From Oxobacter pfennigii (GTDB lineage: Bacteria; Bacillota; Clostridia; Clostridiales; Oxobacteraceae): 64,000 nucleotides of DNA. The position numbers and the translations under genes are program-made. Where the stretch lies: contig NZ_LKET01000026.1 of NCBI RefSeq assembly GCF_001317355.1, positions 62,001-126,000 of the forward strand, given 5' to 3'. Below are positions 20,993 to 29,332 of the stretch, piece by piece. The notes under the pieces are model-generated. The model did no database searches, was not told where the DNA came from, and saw nothing but the letters and a program-made list of their open reading frames with translations. Numbering within the stretch: the first letter of the stretch is position 1; each line of letters begins with the position of its first letter.

Positions 20993-21845
20993 ATTCCATA
21001 TCCTTTTCTGCCATTCTGAAAAAATCATATGGATTATTTATAATATTTTTATCATAAATTACTATTCCCGTAATGATTTCAAGTTTTATTCTGTTTATAA
21101 GATAATCCTCTTTAAATTCAGTTGAGCAAATCGCTTCTTTAAGCCTTTTCTCCACGTATTTACCCCCATCCTTGTTGGACAGAAATATTATGCCGAACAT
21201 ATCCATATTTCTCAATATATATTTTCTATCCTCTTCTCTGAGTACACTATCAATTATTTGGGAAATCCGGTTAATAATCTTTTTGTACTTTGCTTCCCCT
21301 AGTACCCTGATGATCTCATTATGATATTTAATTTTAATTAGCATTAAATATACCTCAATACCATACCTGTTGCTGATGTTCATATAGGATTGAAGTTCGT
21401 CAAAAAATGTTTGGGAACCTCTAAGCTGTGTTTCCTTATCTATCATGACAAGTTCTTCATTTTCTTTTTTAAGGGCGCAGTTTTCACTTTGTATTTCCTT
21501 GAGGATTTTTCCTTTATAAGCAAATATAATTGAAAATAAAGGTACAGCTACCATCCAGAAGTATATCTCAAAACCAATATTATATATATTTGCTAAATTT
21601 AAATATATATTTATGCTTGCATACAGAAAATTGAATATTATGGAATAGAATATAGCTGCGGTTATGTTGGTATAGTACCCAACTACTGCTCCTATCATAA
21701 CAAACAAAATTATGAAAACATTGGTCATACTTTTATTAAATTCACCGTATGAAAATGTAATTATTAAAACAAAAAACATTGTTATTACTAAAGTAACTGC
21801 CAAATCTATCCTTCTTGAAATCAGTTTATTATGTCTTTCTTCCAT
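20982..21845 (-). CDS. Membrane protein with degenerate GGDEF domain (putative c-di-GMP receptor)
   Basis: This 287-residue protein has about four N-terminal membrane helices, a short coiled coil (KGKILKEIQSENCALKKENE) and a GGDEF-like domain. The family's DxLTGLxN start is IDKETQLRGSQTFFDEL and the active-site GGDEF loop is NMDMF, so diguanylate cyclase activity is not expected. An RxxD sequence (REED) that matches the inhibitory c-di-GMP-binding site lies just before the loop. Helices plus a dead GGDEF with RxxD is the plan of PelD, the c-di-GMP receptor of Pel synthesis. The start at 21845 has AGGAAGGAGG upstream and overlaps the upstream gene by 17 nt. Confidence 0.8.
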   Translation of the reverse strand: MEERHNKLISRRIDLAVTLVITMFFVLIITFSYGEFNKSMTNVFIILFVMIGAVVGYYTNITAAIFYSIIFNFLYASINIYLNLANIYNIGFEIYFWMVAVPLFSIIFAYKGKILKEIQSENCALKKENEELVMIDKETQLRGSQTFFDELQSYMNISNRYGIEVYLMLIKIKYHNEIIRVLGEAKYKKIINRISQIIDSVLREEDRKYILRNMDMFGIIFLSNKDGGKYVEKRLKEAICSTEFKEDYLINRIKLEIITGIVIYDKNIINNPYDFFRMAEKDMEYDV

Positions 21846-23295
21846 AGACGGCCTCCTTCCTACTAGACTTTTTGTGGAAAATCGAAATTGCATATATCAA
21901 ATTAAAATAAAACAATATATCCAGAGATACAGTAGTCATAAAAAGATGCTTTTTTAAGTCAGCATCCCCCGCCCCGATAAAAGAAACTAGAATCTGTGAA
22001 AAACCTGTAAGGAATATATATACCATTACAGCCTCAAAGCAATGGTCTATAACTCGCCTGCCTTTCTGTCTATATTTTAGTATTCTGTTTATTGACAATG
22101 CAACATAAATAGTAAAAATAATATATATTAGCCCTGAAGTATGGGGAATATAATTATCTTTAAAATAACTCCATACAGTAAAAAAAGATGTTCTCTCGCC
22201 AAAGTCTCTTCCGGAACTTCTTGTATAATTTCCCAATACCTCCGGCCGGACAGTAAAACTATTTTTCCAGCCCAGCTCCATCATTTTAGAAAAGGCTTTA
22301 GGATGCGTGAAGTAGTACATGGTTACGGTAGCTATGTTGTACTGAGAATAGAAGTCTTTTATAAGTATTTCATCCTTAGGGTCTATAGCGGGTGTCCTGT
22401 CAAAATAGATAGTCTCTGCCATAAGTGAATATTGACCGTTAAGTCCTGATTCCTCTGTGACCTGTTGTACGTCCGGTTCGAAAAGCATAATTCCTCTTGT
22501 CATCATATGATATTTATTAACTAAATAAATACTGTCATCTATAACAATATAGAAAACCAATGTTGACACTAAAAGTATAAACCCAAAAGCAACCGCCAAT
22601 ATCTTTTTATTAATTTCAATTCGAAAAAAAAGCAATGTAATCAGCAATATGCAAGCTATTATACCATTAGGTGCAAGCTGATTTTTAGAACCTATAAAAA
22701 TAAAGGTTGCCATAAAAAACGTAAGTATATATCTTATCTTCATCCCATCTTTTAATATGAACTTTAACAGTGCTGAAATTGAAAGAAGAAAGAAAGGATA
22801 AGCAATAGCTTCCCCATAAAAACTATTAAAATACGAAGTATACCCAATATCTCCAAATATGACAACTGCCATAAGTGCAAAAAAATACTGAAGCTTTTTG
22901 TTTTGTGTCATGGCTTCAGCAATTTCCACCATCCAATATATGCTAAAAGCAAGTACAATAAGGCATATAGCTGCTTGAAATCTTATATCAAATTTCTCAT
23001 CATTGGTAAAAATGTCGTCTATAGCAATAGATAACCTTAGAATTATATTATGAGTAGACTTTATTTTACCCTCTAATTCATTATAATACTGAAGCTTATC
23101 ATATTTATAATTGAAATAGCCAAAAAAATCGTTTACGTCCCTGTTTTGCTCATGCTTTAAACCATTCGATGCTATGATTCTGAAGAAATCCCCATTATCT
23201 GCCAGGCCGATAAGCGGCTGGCAAAACAATGCATATCCTGATATGAGGATTAACAGTATAACTGCGAATATGGACGGTTTCATATATTTACTCAT
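21829..23295 (-). CDS. Polytopic membrane glycan-biosynthesis protein (WsfD-like)
   Basis: This protein of about 488 residues has roughly ten membrane helices. An early extracytoplasmic loop contains LADNGDFFRII, and the motif YTSYFNSFYGEAIAYPFFLL follows a later helix. Both resemble proteins named glycan biosynthesis hexose transferase WsfD, which have a GT-C-like layout and may use lipid-linked sugars. The substrate cannot be read from sequence. The ATG at 23295 (GGAGATAAGG upstream) overlaps the gtrA-like stop by 8 nt, and the gene end overlaps the next gene by 17 nt, so the three are co-translated. Confidence 0.7.
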   Translation of the reverse strand: MSKYMKPSIFAVILLILISGYALFCQPLIGLADNGDFFRIIASNGLKHEQNRDVNDFFGYFNYKYDKLQYYNELEGKIKSTHNIILRLSIAIDDIFTNDEKFDIRFQAAICLIVLAFSIYWMVEIAEAMTQNKKLQYFFALMAVVIFGDIGYTSYFNSFYGEAIAYPFFLLSISALLKFILKDGMKIRYILTFFMATFIFIGSKNQLAPNGIIACILLITLLFFRIEINKKILAVAFGFILLVSTLVFYIVIDDSIYLVNKYHMMTRGIMLFEPDVQQVTEESGLNGQYSLMAETIYFDRTPAIDPKDEILIKDFYSQYNIATVTMYYFTHPKAFSKMMELGWKNSFTVRPEVLGNYTRSSGRDFGERTSFFTVWSYFKDNYIPHTSGLIYIIFTIYVALSINRILKYRQKGRRVIDHCFEAVMVYIFLTGFSQILVSFIGAGDADLKKHLFMTTVSLDILFYFNLIYAISIFHKKSSRKEAVYGRKT

Positions 23296-23731
23296 AATAG
23301 GCCTTATCTCCATTTTTATCTTTTTTAAAAACGATAAATTCGCTTAAGATATAATTTATAATTACAACCATTATATTGGCTGCAACCTTAACACCATATT
23401 CGTTTAGTGACATTTTCTTTATAAATATATAAAGAATGATACTTTCCAGCACCAGTGTGAAAATCCTGGCCCCTATAAACTTGATGGATTCAGGAAAATA
23501 TAGCTTTTCTGTATTAGAATCACTAAAAATCCATTTTTTATTAGTAAAATAAGCAAATAATACAGATATTACAAAGGCCGTAAAATTGCTGACCATATAG
23601 TGCATACCTATAATGAGGCATAAGCTGAACACACAAAAATTAATTATCGTAGTAATAACTCCCAAAATAAGGTATTTAAAGATCTTCCAAATATGCCTGG
23701 CATTCACAAGTAAATCAAACTTTTTAATCAT
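23288..23731 (-). CDS. GtrA family membrane protein
   Basis: This 147-residue protein has four predicted helices and the family pattern YLILGVITTIINFCVFSL near the N terminus, then AYFTNKKWIFSD between helices two and three. GtrA-like proteins help flip or transfer polyprenyl-linked sugars for surface-glycan modification. It directly precedes the WsfD-like gene, with which it overlaps, so the pair may add a side sugar to the polymer. Confidence 0.88.
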   Translation of the reverse strand: MIKKFDLLVNARHIWKIFKYLILGVITTIINFCVFSLCLIIGMHYMVSNFTAFVISVLFAYFTNKKWIFSDSNTEKLYFPESIKFIGARIFTLVLESIILYIFIKKMSLNEYGVKVAANIMVVIINYILSEFIVFKKDKNGDKAYYE

Positions 23732-23800
23732 TATGCTCCTCTTAAAATAGTATTCTTTTCTATTTACGCCCTTTTCAAACTATTCTCCTTTAGTACGGTC

Positions 23801-24952
23801 TTATTTGTTTGAGAATATTATTGAGGAAGATAAAATATACTCAAGATTATCAAAAGAATAAACTTCCAAATTCATATCATTTCCGAAGGCCCCATAGATT
23901 TCGGATTCTTCATTGCCCACTTGAAACTTCTCGCATTCCTTAATAAATATTTGTGCTTTTTGTATATCCCCTGATTCATAAAACAATCTTGCAACTAATG
24001 CATATAGAGCAGTAGATTCAATATCTGTAGCAGGTTCAAATGTACTTGAAGAGTAAACAGCAAATAATTTTCCATGCTTTAAATACTGCTCCCATATCCA
24101 GTCAGTCCCCTGTTTATTTTGCTGTCCTGTCTCTTGTTGGTGCAGCATGACACATACCGATTGAATAAGGCTGATATCTTCATCTATACTGTACGCCATT
24201 TTATCAAAATCATATTGAAACATATACAGGCCTGTTCCTTCAAATGCCGCATTTTTAATTAATTCATATGAATTTGTATATACTTTTTCCCATCTTGAAT
24301 CAAACAAAGCAAGCTTTTTCATTGTATATAAGTCAGCATATGAAATTGTAATGCAATTGGCCTTATTCCTTGAAGCAAAATCATAGAAATCCAGTGGCAT
24401 AAGATCCTGTATGTTGTATTTTAACATTGCCGAGGATAGTTTACGGACTAACTTCAAATATCTGTCATCCTGCCATTTTTCATATGCTAATATCAACGCT
24501 CTTGCAATTCTTAAATCATCAATAAGTGCTGTAGTCATTTCACTTTCTGATGTCTTCCTTTTGATCCAGGAGAACGACCCTTTATTAATATATAGATTGT
24601 TAACTGTCCAATGAAGGCAAAGATCAAAATGCTCTTTTATATTCCGATTTAACATATATAATAAAAGCAATCCCTGGGATTCCGACAGAATATCCTGTCC
24701 TGAAGCAGTATTGCTTTTATCACCGCTGGTATTTAAATAATTAGTATATATTGATAGCTGAGGTCCTGACATGCTCTCAACCAGAAATGATAATGCTTTT
24801 TTCTCTGCTTCCGGTATATTCATATCAGTTTTTAAAATATCTTGTTTTTGTACATTTCTTGGCAAAAAGGACATTTCTCTTTCAAATACCAAATAAGGCA
24901 TCAATAAAAATAATAGTACGATAATCGGAATGATGAATTTTATACTTTTCAT
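23801..24952 (-). CDS. Glycoside hydrolase family 8-like protein (BcsZ-type), signal-anchored
   Basis: This 383-residue protein has one N-terminal hydrophobic helix (FIIPIIVLLFLLMPYLVF) and an all-alpha domain that fits the (alpha/alpha)6 barrel of GH8. The acid Glu is in LSESQGLLLLYML, and the substrate/base region DDLRIARALILAYEKW matches the DADxxIAxAL motif. BcsZ-type GH8 endoglucanases are encoded with cellulose synthases and trim the nascent chain. Similarity is moderate, so activity is not certain. It is the first gene of the exopolysaccharide run. No c-di-GMP riboswitch is visible in the roughly 160 nt upstream. Confidence 0.75.
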   Translation of the reverse strand: MKSIKFIIPIIVLLFLLMPYLVFEREMSFLPRNVQKQDILKTDMNIPEAEKKALSFLVESMSGPQLSIYTNYLNTSGDKSNTASGQDILSESQGLLLLYMLNRNIKEHFDLCLHWTVNNLYINKGSFSWIKRKTSESEMTTALIDDLRIARALILAYEKWQDDRYLKLVRKLSSAMLKYNIQDLMPLDFYDFASRNKANCITISYADLYTMKKLALFDSRWEKVYTNSYELIKNAAFEGTGLYMFQYDFDKMAYSIDEDISLIQSVCVMLHQQETGQQNKQGTDWIWEQYLKHGKLFAVYSSSTFEPATDIESTALYALVARLFYESGDIQKAQIFIKECEKFQVGNEESEIYGAFGNDMNLEVYSFDNLEYILSSSIIFSNK

Positions 24953-25109
24953 TACACAATCTACATCCTTTTTGAGGCAGAATAATTTGACACCTAATTT
25001 TATTTATTACTACTTTCTACTTATATGGATTTTGTTTGATTATTATTCTACAAATTATCCATTAATCCTCTATATATTACAAAATTAAAAAAACTTTTTA
25101 AAGCGGATT

Positions 25110-25528
25110 TTATAATGAAAAGCATTCTGTTTTTAAGTCGCAATAATAACGTCCTTCTAGTGCAGTAAACTTTAAAATACAATAATCAGGATCCTTTACA
25201 CCTTCAGGATAAAATATTTTATCGCCAATATGCCATAGTTCCTTCTTAATTGACTCATCTTCAAGAACTTCCATAATTCCTATAAGCATAACTCCTTCAT
25301 ACTTTATAACTCCCTTATGATAAAAATAAATGCTGGCTTTTGGGTTACTGCGGTATTGGGCAGCACGCATAGAAGAGGTATTTGTTGAGAAATAAAAAGT
25401 TTTCAGCCCGTCTGTCTTTCGTGGTTTCAGTACGGCCTCTGATTAGGGAAGCCATTATTATCAACAGAAGCAATAAAGGCTATTTTTTGTCTTTTGATAA
25501 AGGCCGCAATTCTTTCAATCGACACCAT
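25110..25528 (-). pseudogene. Frameshifted pyridoxamine-5'-phosphate-oxidase-family protein
   Basis: From an ATG at 25528 with a GAGGTG site, the frame encodes IERIAAFIKRQKIAFIASVD and then NNGFPNQRPY before a TGA. The next frame continues the same family at VLKPRKTDGLKTFYFSTNTS, followed by SSMRAAQYRSNPKASIYF and runs to 25110. One lost base near 25430 restores a single flavin-binding split-barrel protein of about 140 residues (general stress protein 26 type). The downstream 86-codon part alone lacks the first strands of the barrel. It is a real frameshift or a sequencing error. The TGA here is not a recoding candidate, since homology moves to another frame. Confidence 0.8.
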
Positions 25529-25647
25529 AATTCTTCACCTCGTCAAAATATGAATACCCTGAGCATAGTATATCAGAAAAACTATAGAAACAAAAATATC
25601 AAACCTATGGAATATAACAGATTATAATGAAAATAACTGCACAAAAA

Positions 25648-25677
25648 ATGAACATCACTCAATTGGATGATGTTCAT
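25648..25677 (-). terminator. Terminator of the nucleoside ABC transporter genes
   Basis: ATGAACATCA and TGATGTTCAT pair around a 10-nt loop. On the minus strand the hairpin is followed by TTTTTT, 67 nt after the last permease gene. Confidence 0.8.
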
Positions 25678-25743
25678 AAAATATGGCTTAGCTTAATAGC
25701 TTCCTGCCATGAGGCATCTATCTAAACCTCGTTTGTTCTCCTT

Positions 25744-26673
25744 TTACTTCTCATCTTTATCATAGGGTACTCCGTCTGCTGCAGGGGCTGTAGATTTGCC
25801 TATAAATCCTGCAAGGGCCAATATGGTTACTATATAAGGCGTCATAACCAAAAGGCTTGTATCTATTTTTACTCCCCAAGTCTGTAAAAACACCTGGACC
25901 GCATCGGTAAAACCAAAGAGGAAACATGCCATCATGGCGCCTACCGGCTTCCACTTTCCGAATATCATGGCTGCCAGGGCAATAAACCCTCTTCCTGCAG
26001 TCATGCCGTCCCTGTAACCGTTAACCATGCCAACAGAAAGTGAGGCGCCGCCAATACCTGCCAAAAGTCCGGACAGTATTACACAGATATATCTGATTTT
26101 ATAAACATTAATACCTACCGTGTCTGCTGCCCTTGGATGCTCTCCTACTGCTCTCACTCTTAATCCGAAGGGGGTTTTAAAAAGGACAAAATGGGAAATA
26201 TATACAAAAATCAGAGCTATATATACAAAGGGCGTTATTCCTTTTGTTATGTTTCCGATAAAGGGAATGTTATCAAGGAAAGTCGGGAAAGAAGCTATGC
26301 CATTTACAGGGTTTGACTGGCCGGGTTGTCCCCATATTACATTAATGAGAAAGGCCGTAAGGCTTCCCGAGAGCAGGTTAATGGCAACACCGCTTATAAC
26401 CTGATCTGCCTTATACCTTATGCTTAAAAATGCATGCAAGCCTGCAATCAGCATTCCCGATGCCGCCGCACCTAAAACTCCCAGCCAGGGTGAGCCTGTA
26501 TAATGGGAAACGGCAACGGATGTAAAGGCACCGGTTATCATAATACCTTCAAGGCCTATATTGGTAACTCCCGAGCTTTCGGAGAAGGTTCCGCCTAAAG
26601 CTGCATAAATCAAAGGAGTGGCTGACCTTAAGGTAGAGCTTATCAAAAATGCTATATTGGTTAAAAAGTCCAT
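25744..26673 (-). CDS. ABC transporter permease, BMP/nucleoside type (NupQ/YufQ-like)
   Basis: This 309-residue membrane protein with eight to ten helices belongs to the BPD_transp_2 family. It has the conserved FSESSGVTNIGLEGIMITGAF and GEHPRAADTVGINVYKIRY. It should form one half of the translocation pore that imports nucleosides or purines with the neighbouring permease, ATPase and lipoprotein. Its first base is the last base of the previous gene's stop codon, so they are translationally coupled. Confidence 0.93.
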   Translation of the reverse strand: MDFLTNIAFLISSTLRSATPLIYAALGGTFSESSGVTNIGLEGIMITGAFTSVAVSHYTGSPWLGVLGAAASGMLIAGLHAFLSIRYKADQVISGVAINLLSGSLTAFLINVIWGQPGQSNPVNGIASFPTFLDNIPFIGNITKGITPFVYIALIFVYISHFVLFKTPFGLRVRAVGEHPRAADTVGINVYKIRYICVILSGLLAGIGGASLSVGMVNGYRDGMTAGRGFIALAAMIFGKWKPVGAMMACFLFGFTDAVQVFLQTWGVKIDTSLLVMTPYIVTILALAGFIGKSTAPAADGVPYDKDEK

Positions 26674-27734
26674 TAGCTAACTGCCCCCTTTCTTTTGTTA
26701 AAAAAGAGAAAAATCTGCTCGGCAGCTATAAAAACTATTATTATCCCCTGTATCAAACCTACAACTTCCTTAGGCACGCCGGCCGAAAACTGCATCTGAA
26801 AAGATCCTTTAGCCAGCGCACCGAAAAGTATGGCACCGAATACCACACCAAAGGGATGCTGCTTTCCCACCAGAGCAACGGCAACGCCATCCAGTCCATA
26901 GTTTGTAAAGGATAGAAGCTGATTTACTCTGAAGTTTACCGACTGCACCTGTACAGCTCCGCCCATACCTGCCAATGCTCCCGATAAGATCATGGCAAGA
27001 ACTAAATTTCTGGACACACTTATACCGCCGTATTCGGCAGCTGCAGGATTATTGCCTACCGCCCTAATCTCATATCCCAAAACAGTCTTCCATAATATGA
27101 TGTATAAAATCACGGCGCACAAAATGGCAATGAAAATCCCTGCAGTAAGCCTGGAATTTTGAAACAATGGATAAAGCTTTGCCGTATCAGCAATATCCTT
27201 GGTAAAAGCCTTTGAAGGCATATTGAAATAAGGAATTTTAAGGGAAAGGAAATTACTTAAATACCAAGCCACATAATTTAACATTATAGAGTTTATTACC
27301 TCATGACATCCAAGCTTTGCCTTCAGTATCCCTATAACTGCCGCCCATATGGCACCGCCTGCCGCCCCTGCAATCAAGCATGCAGGCACATGAAGAAACC
27401 ATGGAAGTCCCTCCAGGGCAAAGCCTGCCCACACAGCAGTAAAGGATCCGATTATAAATTGACCTTCCGCACCTATGTTGAATAAACCGCAGCGAAATGC
27501 CGCCGATAGGGCAAGGCCGGTAAATATAAGGGGGGTAGAATATACTAAAGTTTCACCTATTATCTTTAAGGATCCAAAGCTTCCCTTGACAAGGGCCATG
27601 TATGCTTTAGCAGCCTGGGATACGGGATATCCTATCAAAAGCATGAACAAAAACCCTGCACCAAAGGATACAAGTATTGAGATTACAGGGAGATAAATGC
27701 TTTTCAAAAAGGGCTTAATATATTTATCAGCCAT
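26673..27734 (-). CDS. ABC transporter permease, BMP/nucleoside type (NupP/YufP-like)
   Basis: This 353-residue membrane protein of the BPD_transp_2 family has the conserved FRCGLFNIGAEGQFIIGSF and the cytoplasmic-loop motif EIRAVGNNPAAAEYGGISV that contacts the ATPase. It pairs with the permease encoded directly downstream. Its start overlaps the end of the ATPase gene by 8 nt. Confidence 0.93.
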   Translation of the reverse strand: MADKYIKPFLKSIYLPVISILVSFGAGFLFMLLIGYPVSQAAKAYMALVKGSFGSLKIIGETLVYSTPLIFTGLALSAAFRCGLFNIGAEGQFIIGSFTAVWAGFALEGLPWFLHVPACLIAGAAGGAIWAAVIGILKAKLGCHEVINSIMLNYVAWYLSNFLSLKIPYFNMPSKAFTKDIADTAKLYPLFQNSRLTAGIFIAILCAVILYIILWKTVLGYEIRAVGNNPAAAEYGGISVSRNLVLAMILSGALAGMGGAVQVQSVNFRVNQLLSFTNYGLDGVAVALVGKQHPFGVVFGAILFGALAKGSFQMQFSAGVPKEVVGLIQGIIIVFIAAEQIFLFFNKRKGAVS

Positions 27735-29253
27735 TACTTTCCCCCCTTTGCTCTCCTCCTGCCATCATAACACCCAGCATCGTTTCATCGGCATCCCCTG
27801 CATCAACTATTCCTGATATCCGCCCGCCATACATGACGGCAATCCTGTCGGACAATTCCATTATTTCGTCCAGTTCAAGTGAAACCAGCAGCACGGCTTT
27901 GCCTTTATCCCGTTCTTCAATAAGTCTTTTGTGTATATATTCGATAGCGCCCACATCCAGGCCTCTTGTGGGCTGTGACGCAATCAAAAGCTCCGGCTCT
28001 CTGTCCACTTCCCTTGCCACCACAACTTTTTGCTGATTGCCTCCCGATAATGAAGATGCTTGTACTTTTTCGTCGGGAGTTCTTACGTCGAATTCTTCAA
28101 TGAGCTTTTTAGCATGGCTGTTTATATTTGTATAATCCATCATCATTCCCTTTTTATATGCCTTTAAATAATGGCTTCCCAGTATCATATTCTCTGCCAG
28201 CGAAAACTTAAGCACAAGACCTCTTTTATGCCGGTCCTCGGGTATGTGTGCAACTCCAGCCTCAATTACCTTTCTTGGTGAATTTCCTGTTATATCCCTG
28301 CCGTTAATTGTAATCCTGCCTTCCGTCGGTTTTATAAGGCCGGTTATTGCTTCAACAAGCTCTGTCTGTCCGTTTCCGTCAACACCTGCAATACCCAGTA
28401 TTTCACCCTTTTTAACCTCGAGGTCAATACCTTTTAAGGCCTCCATCTTCCGATTGTTTACAGCTTTTAACCCCTTGATTTCCAAGACGGTTTGTCCAAT
28501 CTTTCCCCTGGTTTTCTCAGGCTTTAAGCTCACTTTTCTTCCTACCATCATTTCAGCTAAAGTTTCCATATCTGCATCCTTTGTCTTCACCGTTCCTACT
28601 ACTTTTCCCCGCCTTAATATGGTGACTCTGCTGCTCATGCTCATAACTTCCTTAAGCTTATGGGTTATGAGTATTATTGATTTTCCCTGATTTACAAGCT
28701 GTTTAAAAATCTCCCCCAATTCCTCTATTTCCTGGGGAGTCAAAACAGCCGTAGGCTCATCTAAAATTAAAATATCCGCACCTCTGTAAAGTGACTTTAA
28801 AATTTCCACTCTTTGCTGCATTCCTACGGATATATCCTGGATTTTCGCATCCGGGTCCACATCCAGTCCAAATTGACGTGAAATTTCCAAGACATTTTCA
28901 CGGGCCTTTTTATTATCAAATCTCAGCCCCGATTTGGGCTCGCTTCCTAAGACTATATTCTCCGTAACGGTAAAAGGCTCAACCAGCATAAAATGCTGAT
29001 GCACCATTCCTATTCCCTTTGATATGGCAATATTGGGGTTAGTTATCTTAACACTGCTTCCTTTAATATAAATTTCACCTTTATCAGCCTTGGTAAGACC
29101 GTACAATATATTCATCAAGGTAGTCTTTCCAGCACCGTTTTCTCCTAAAAGCACGTGTATTTCTCCTTCTTCAAGGGTAAAATCCACACTGTCGTTAGCC
29201 ACAGTGCCGGGAAATATTTTAGTTATTCCCTTCATTTCAACTACGGCTCCCAA
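27727..29253 (-). CDS. ABC transporter ATP-binding protein with two ATPase domains (NupO/YufO-like)
   Basis: This 508-residue protein carries two fused nucleotide-binding domains. The first has Walker A GENGAGKTT, signature SVGMQQRVEI and Walker B ILILDEPTAVL. The second has a degenerate Walker A (GVDGNGQTE, no Lys), signature LSGGNQQK and a Walker B with Ser-Gln in place of Asp-Glu (LLIASQPTRGLD). An asymmetric second site is typical of sugar and nucleoside importers of this family. It energises uptake by the two downstream permeases. Confidence 0.95.
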   Translation of the reverse strand: MGAVVEMKGITKIFPGTVANDSVDFTLEEGEIHVLLGENGAGKTTLMNILYGLTKADKGEIYIKGSSVKITNPNIAISKGIGMVHQHFMLVEPFTVTENIVLGSEPKSGLRFDNKKARENVLEISRQFGLDVDPDAKIQDISVGMQQRVEILKSLYRGADILILDEPTAVLTPQEIEELGEIFKQLVNQGKSIILITHKLKEVMSMSSRVTILRRGKVVGTVKTKDADMETLAEMMVGRKVSLKPEKTRGKIGQTVLEIKGLKAVNNRKMEALKGIDLEVKKGEILGIAGVDGNGQTELVEAITGLIKPTEGRITINGRDITGNSPRKVIEAGVAHIPEDRHKRGLVLKFSLAENMILGSHYLKAYKKGMMMDYTNINSHAKKLIEEFDVRTPDEKVQASSLSGGNQQKVVVAREVDREPELLIASQPTRGLDVGAIEYIHKRLIEERDKGKAVLLVSLELDEIMELSDRIAVMYGGRISGIVDAGDADETMLGVMMAGGEQRGESNG

Positions 29254-29282
29254 TATTTATCCCCCTTTCTCCATCCATCAAA

Positions 29283-29310
29283 CAAGCTAGATAACTATGT
29301 ATCTAGCTTG
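29283..29310 (-). promoter_or_regulatory. Intercistronic hairpin in the ABC transporter operon
   Basis: An 11-bp perfect stem (CAAGCTAGATA / TATCTAGCTTG, 6-nt loop) lies between the lipoprotein and ATPase genes. It has no U-run on the minus strand. Such hairpins commonly protect the 3' end of the abundant binding-protein mRNA. The role is inferred. Confidence 0.6.
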
Positions 29311-29332
29311 CTTTAAGAAATGGTTTAAACTT

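Noticed and set aside
24953-25109. c-di-GMP riboswitch upstream of the exopolysaccharide genes
   Set aside because: No GEMM-type core or GNRA-containing paired helices could be found in the leader.
25430-25470. TGA after NNGFPNQRPY as a second selenocysteine candidate
   Set aside because: The family sequence continues in a different reading frame, so a frameshift explains the break; Cys is not expected at that site.
25382-25627. Plus-strand ORF of 81 codons
   Set aside because: It is antisense to the PPOX-family remnant, whose minus-strand homology is clear.
28244-28690. Plus-strand ORF of 148 codons opposite the ABC ATPase gene
   Set aside because: It is antisense to conserved ATPase motifs and has no start signals.
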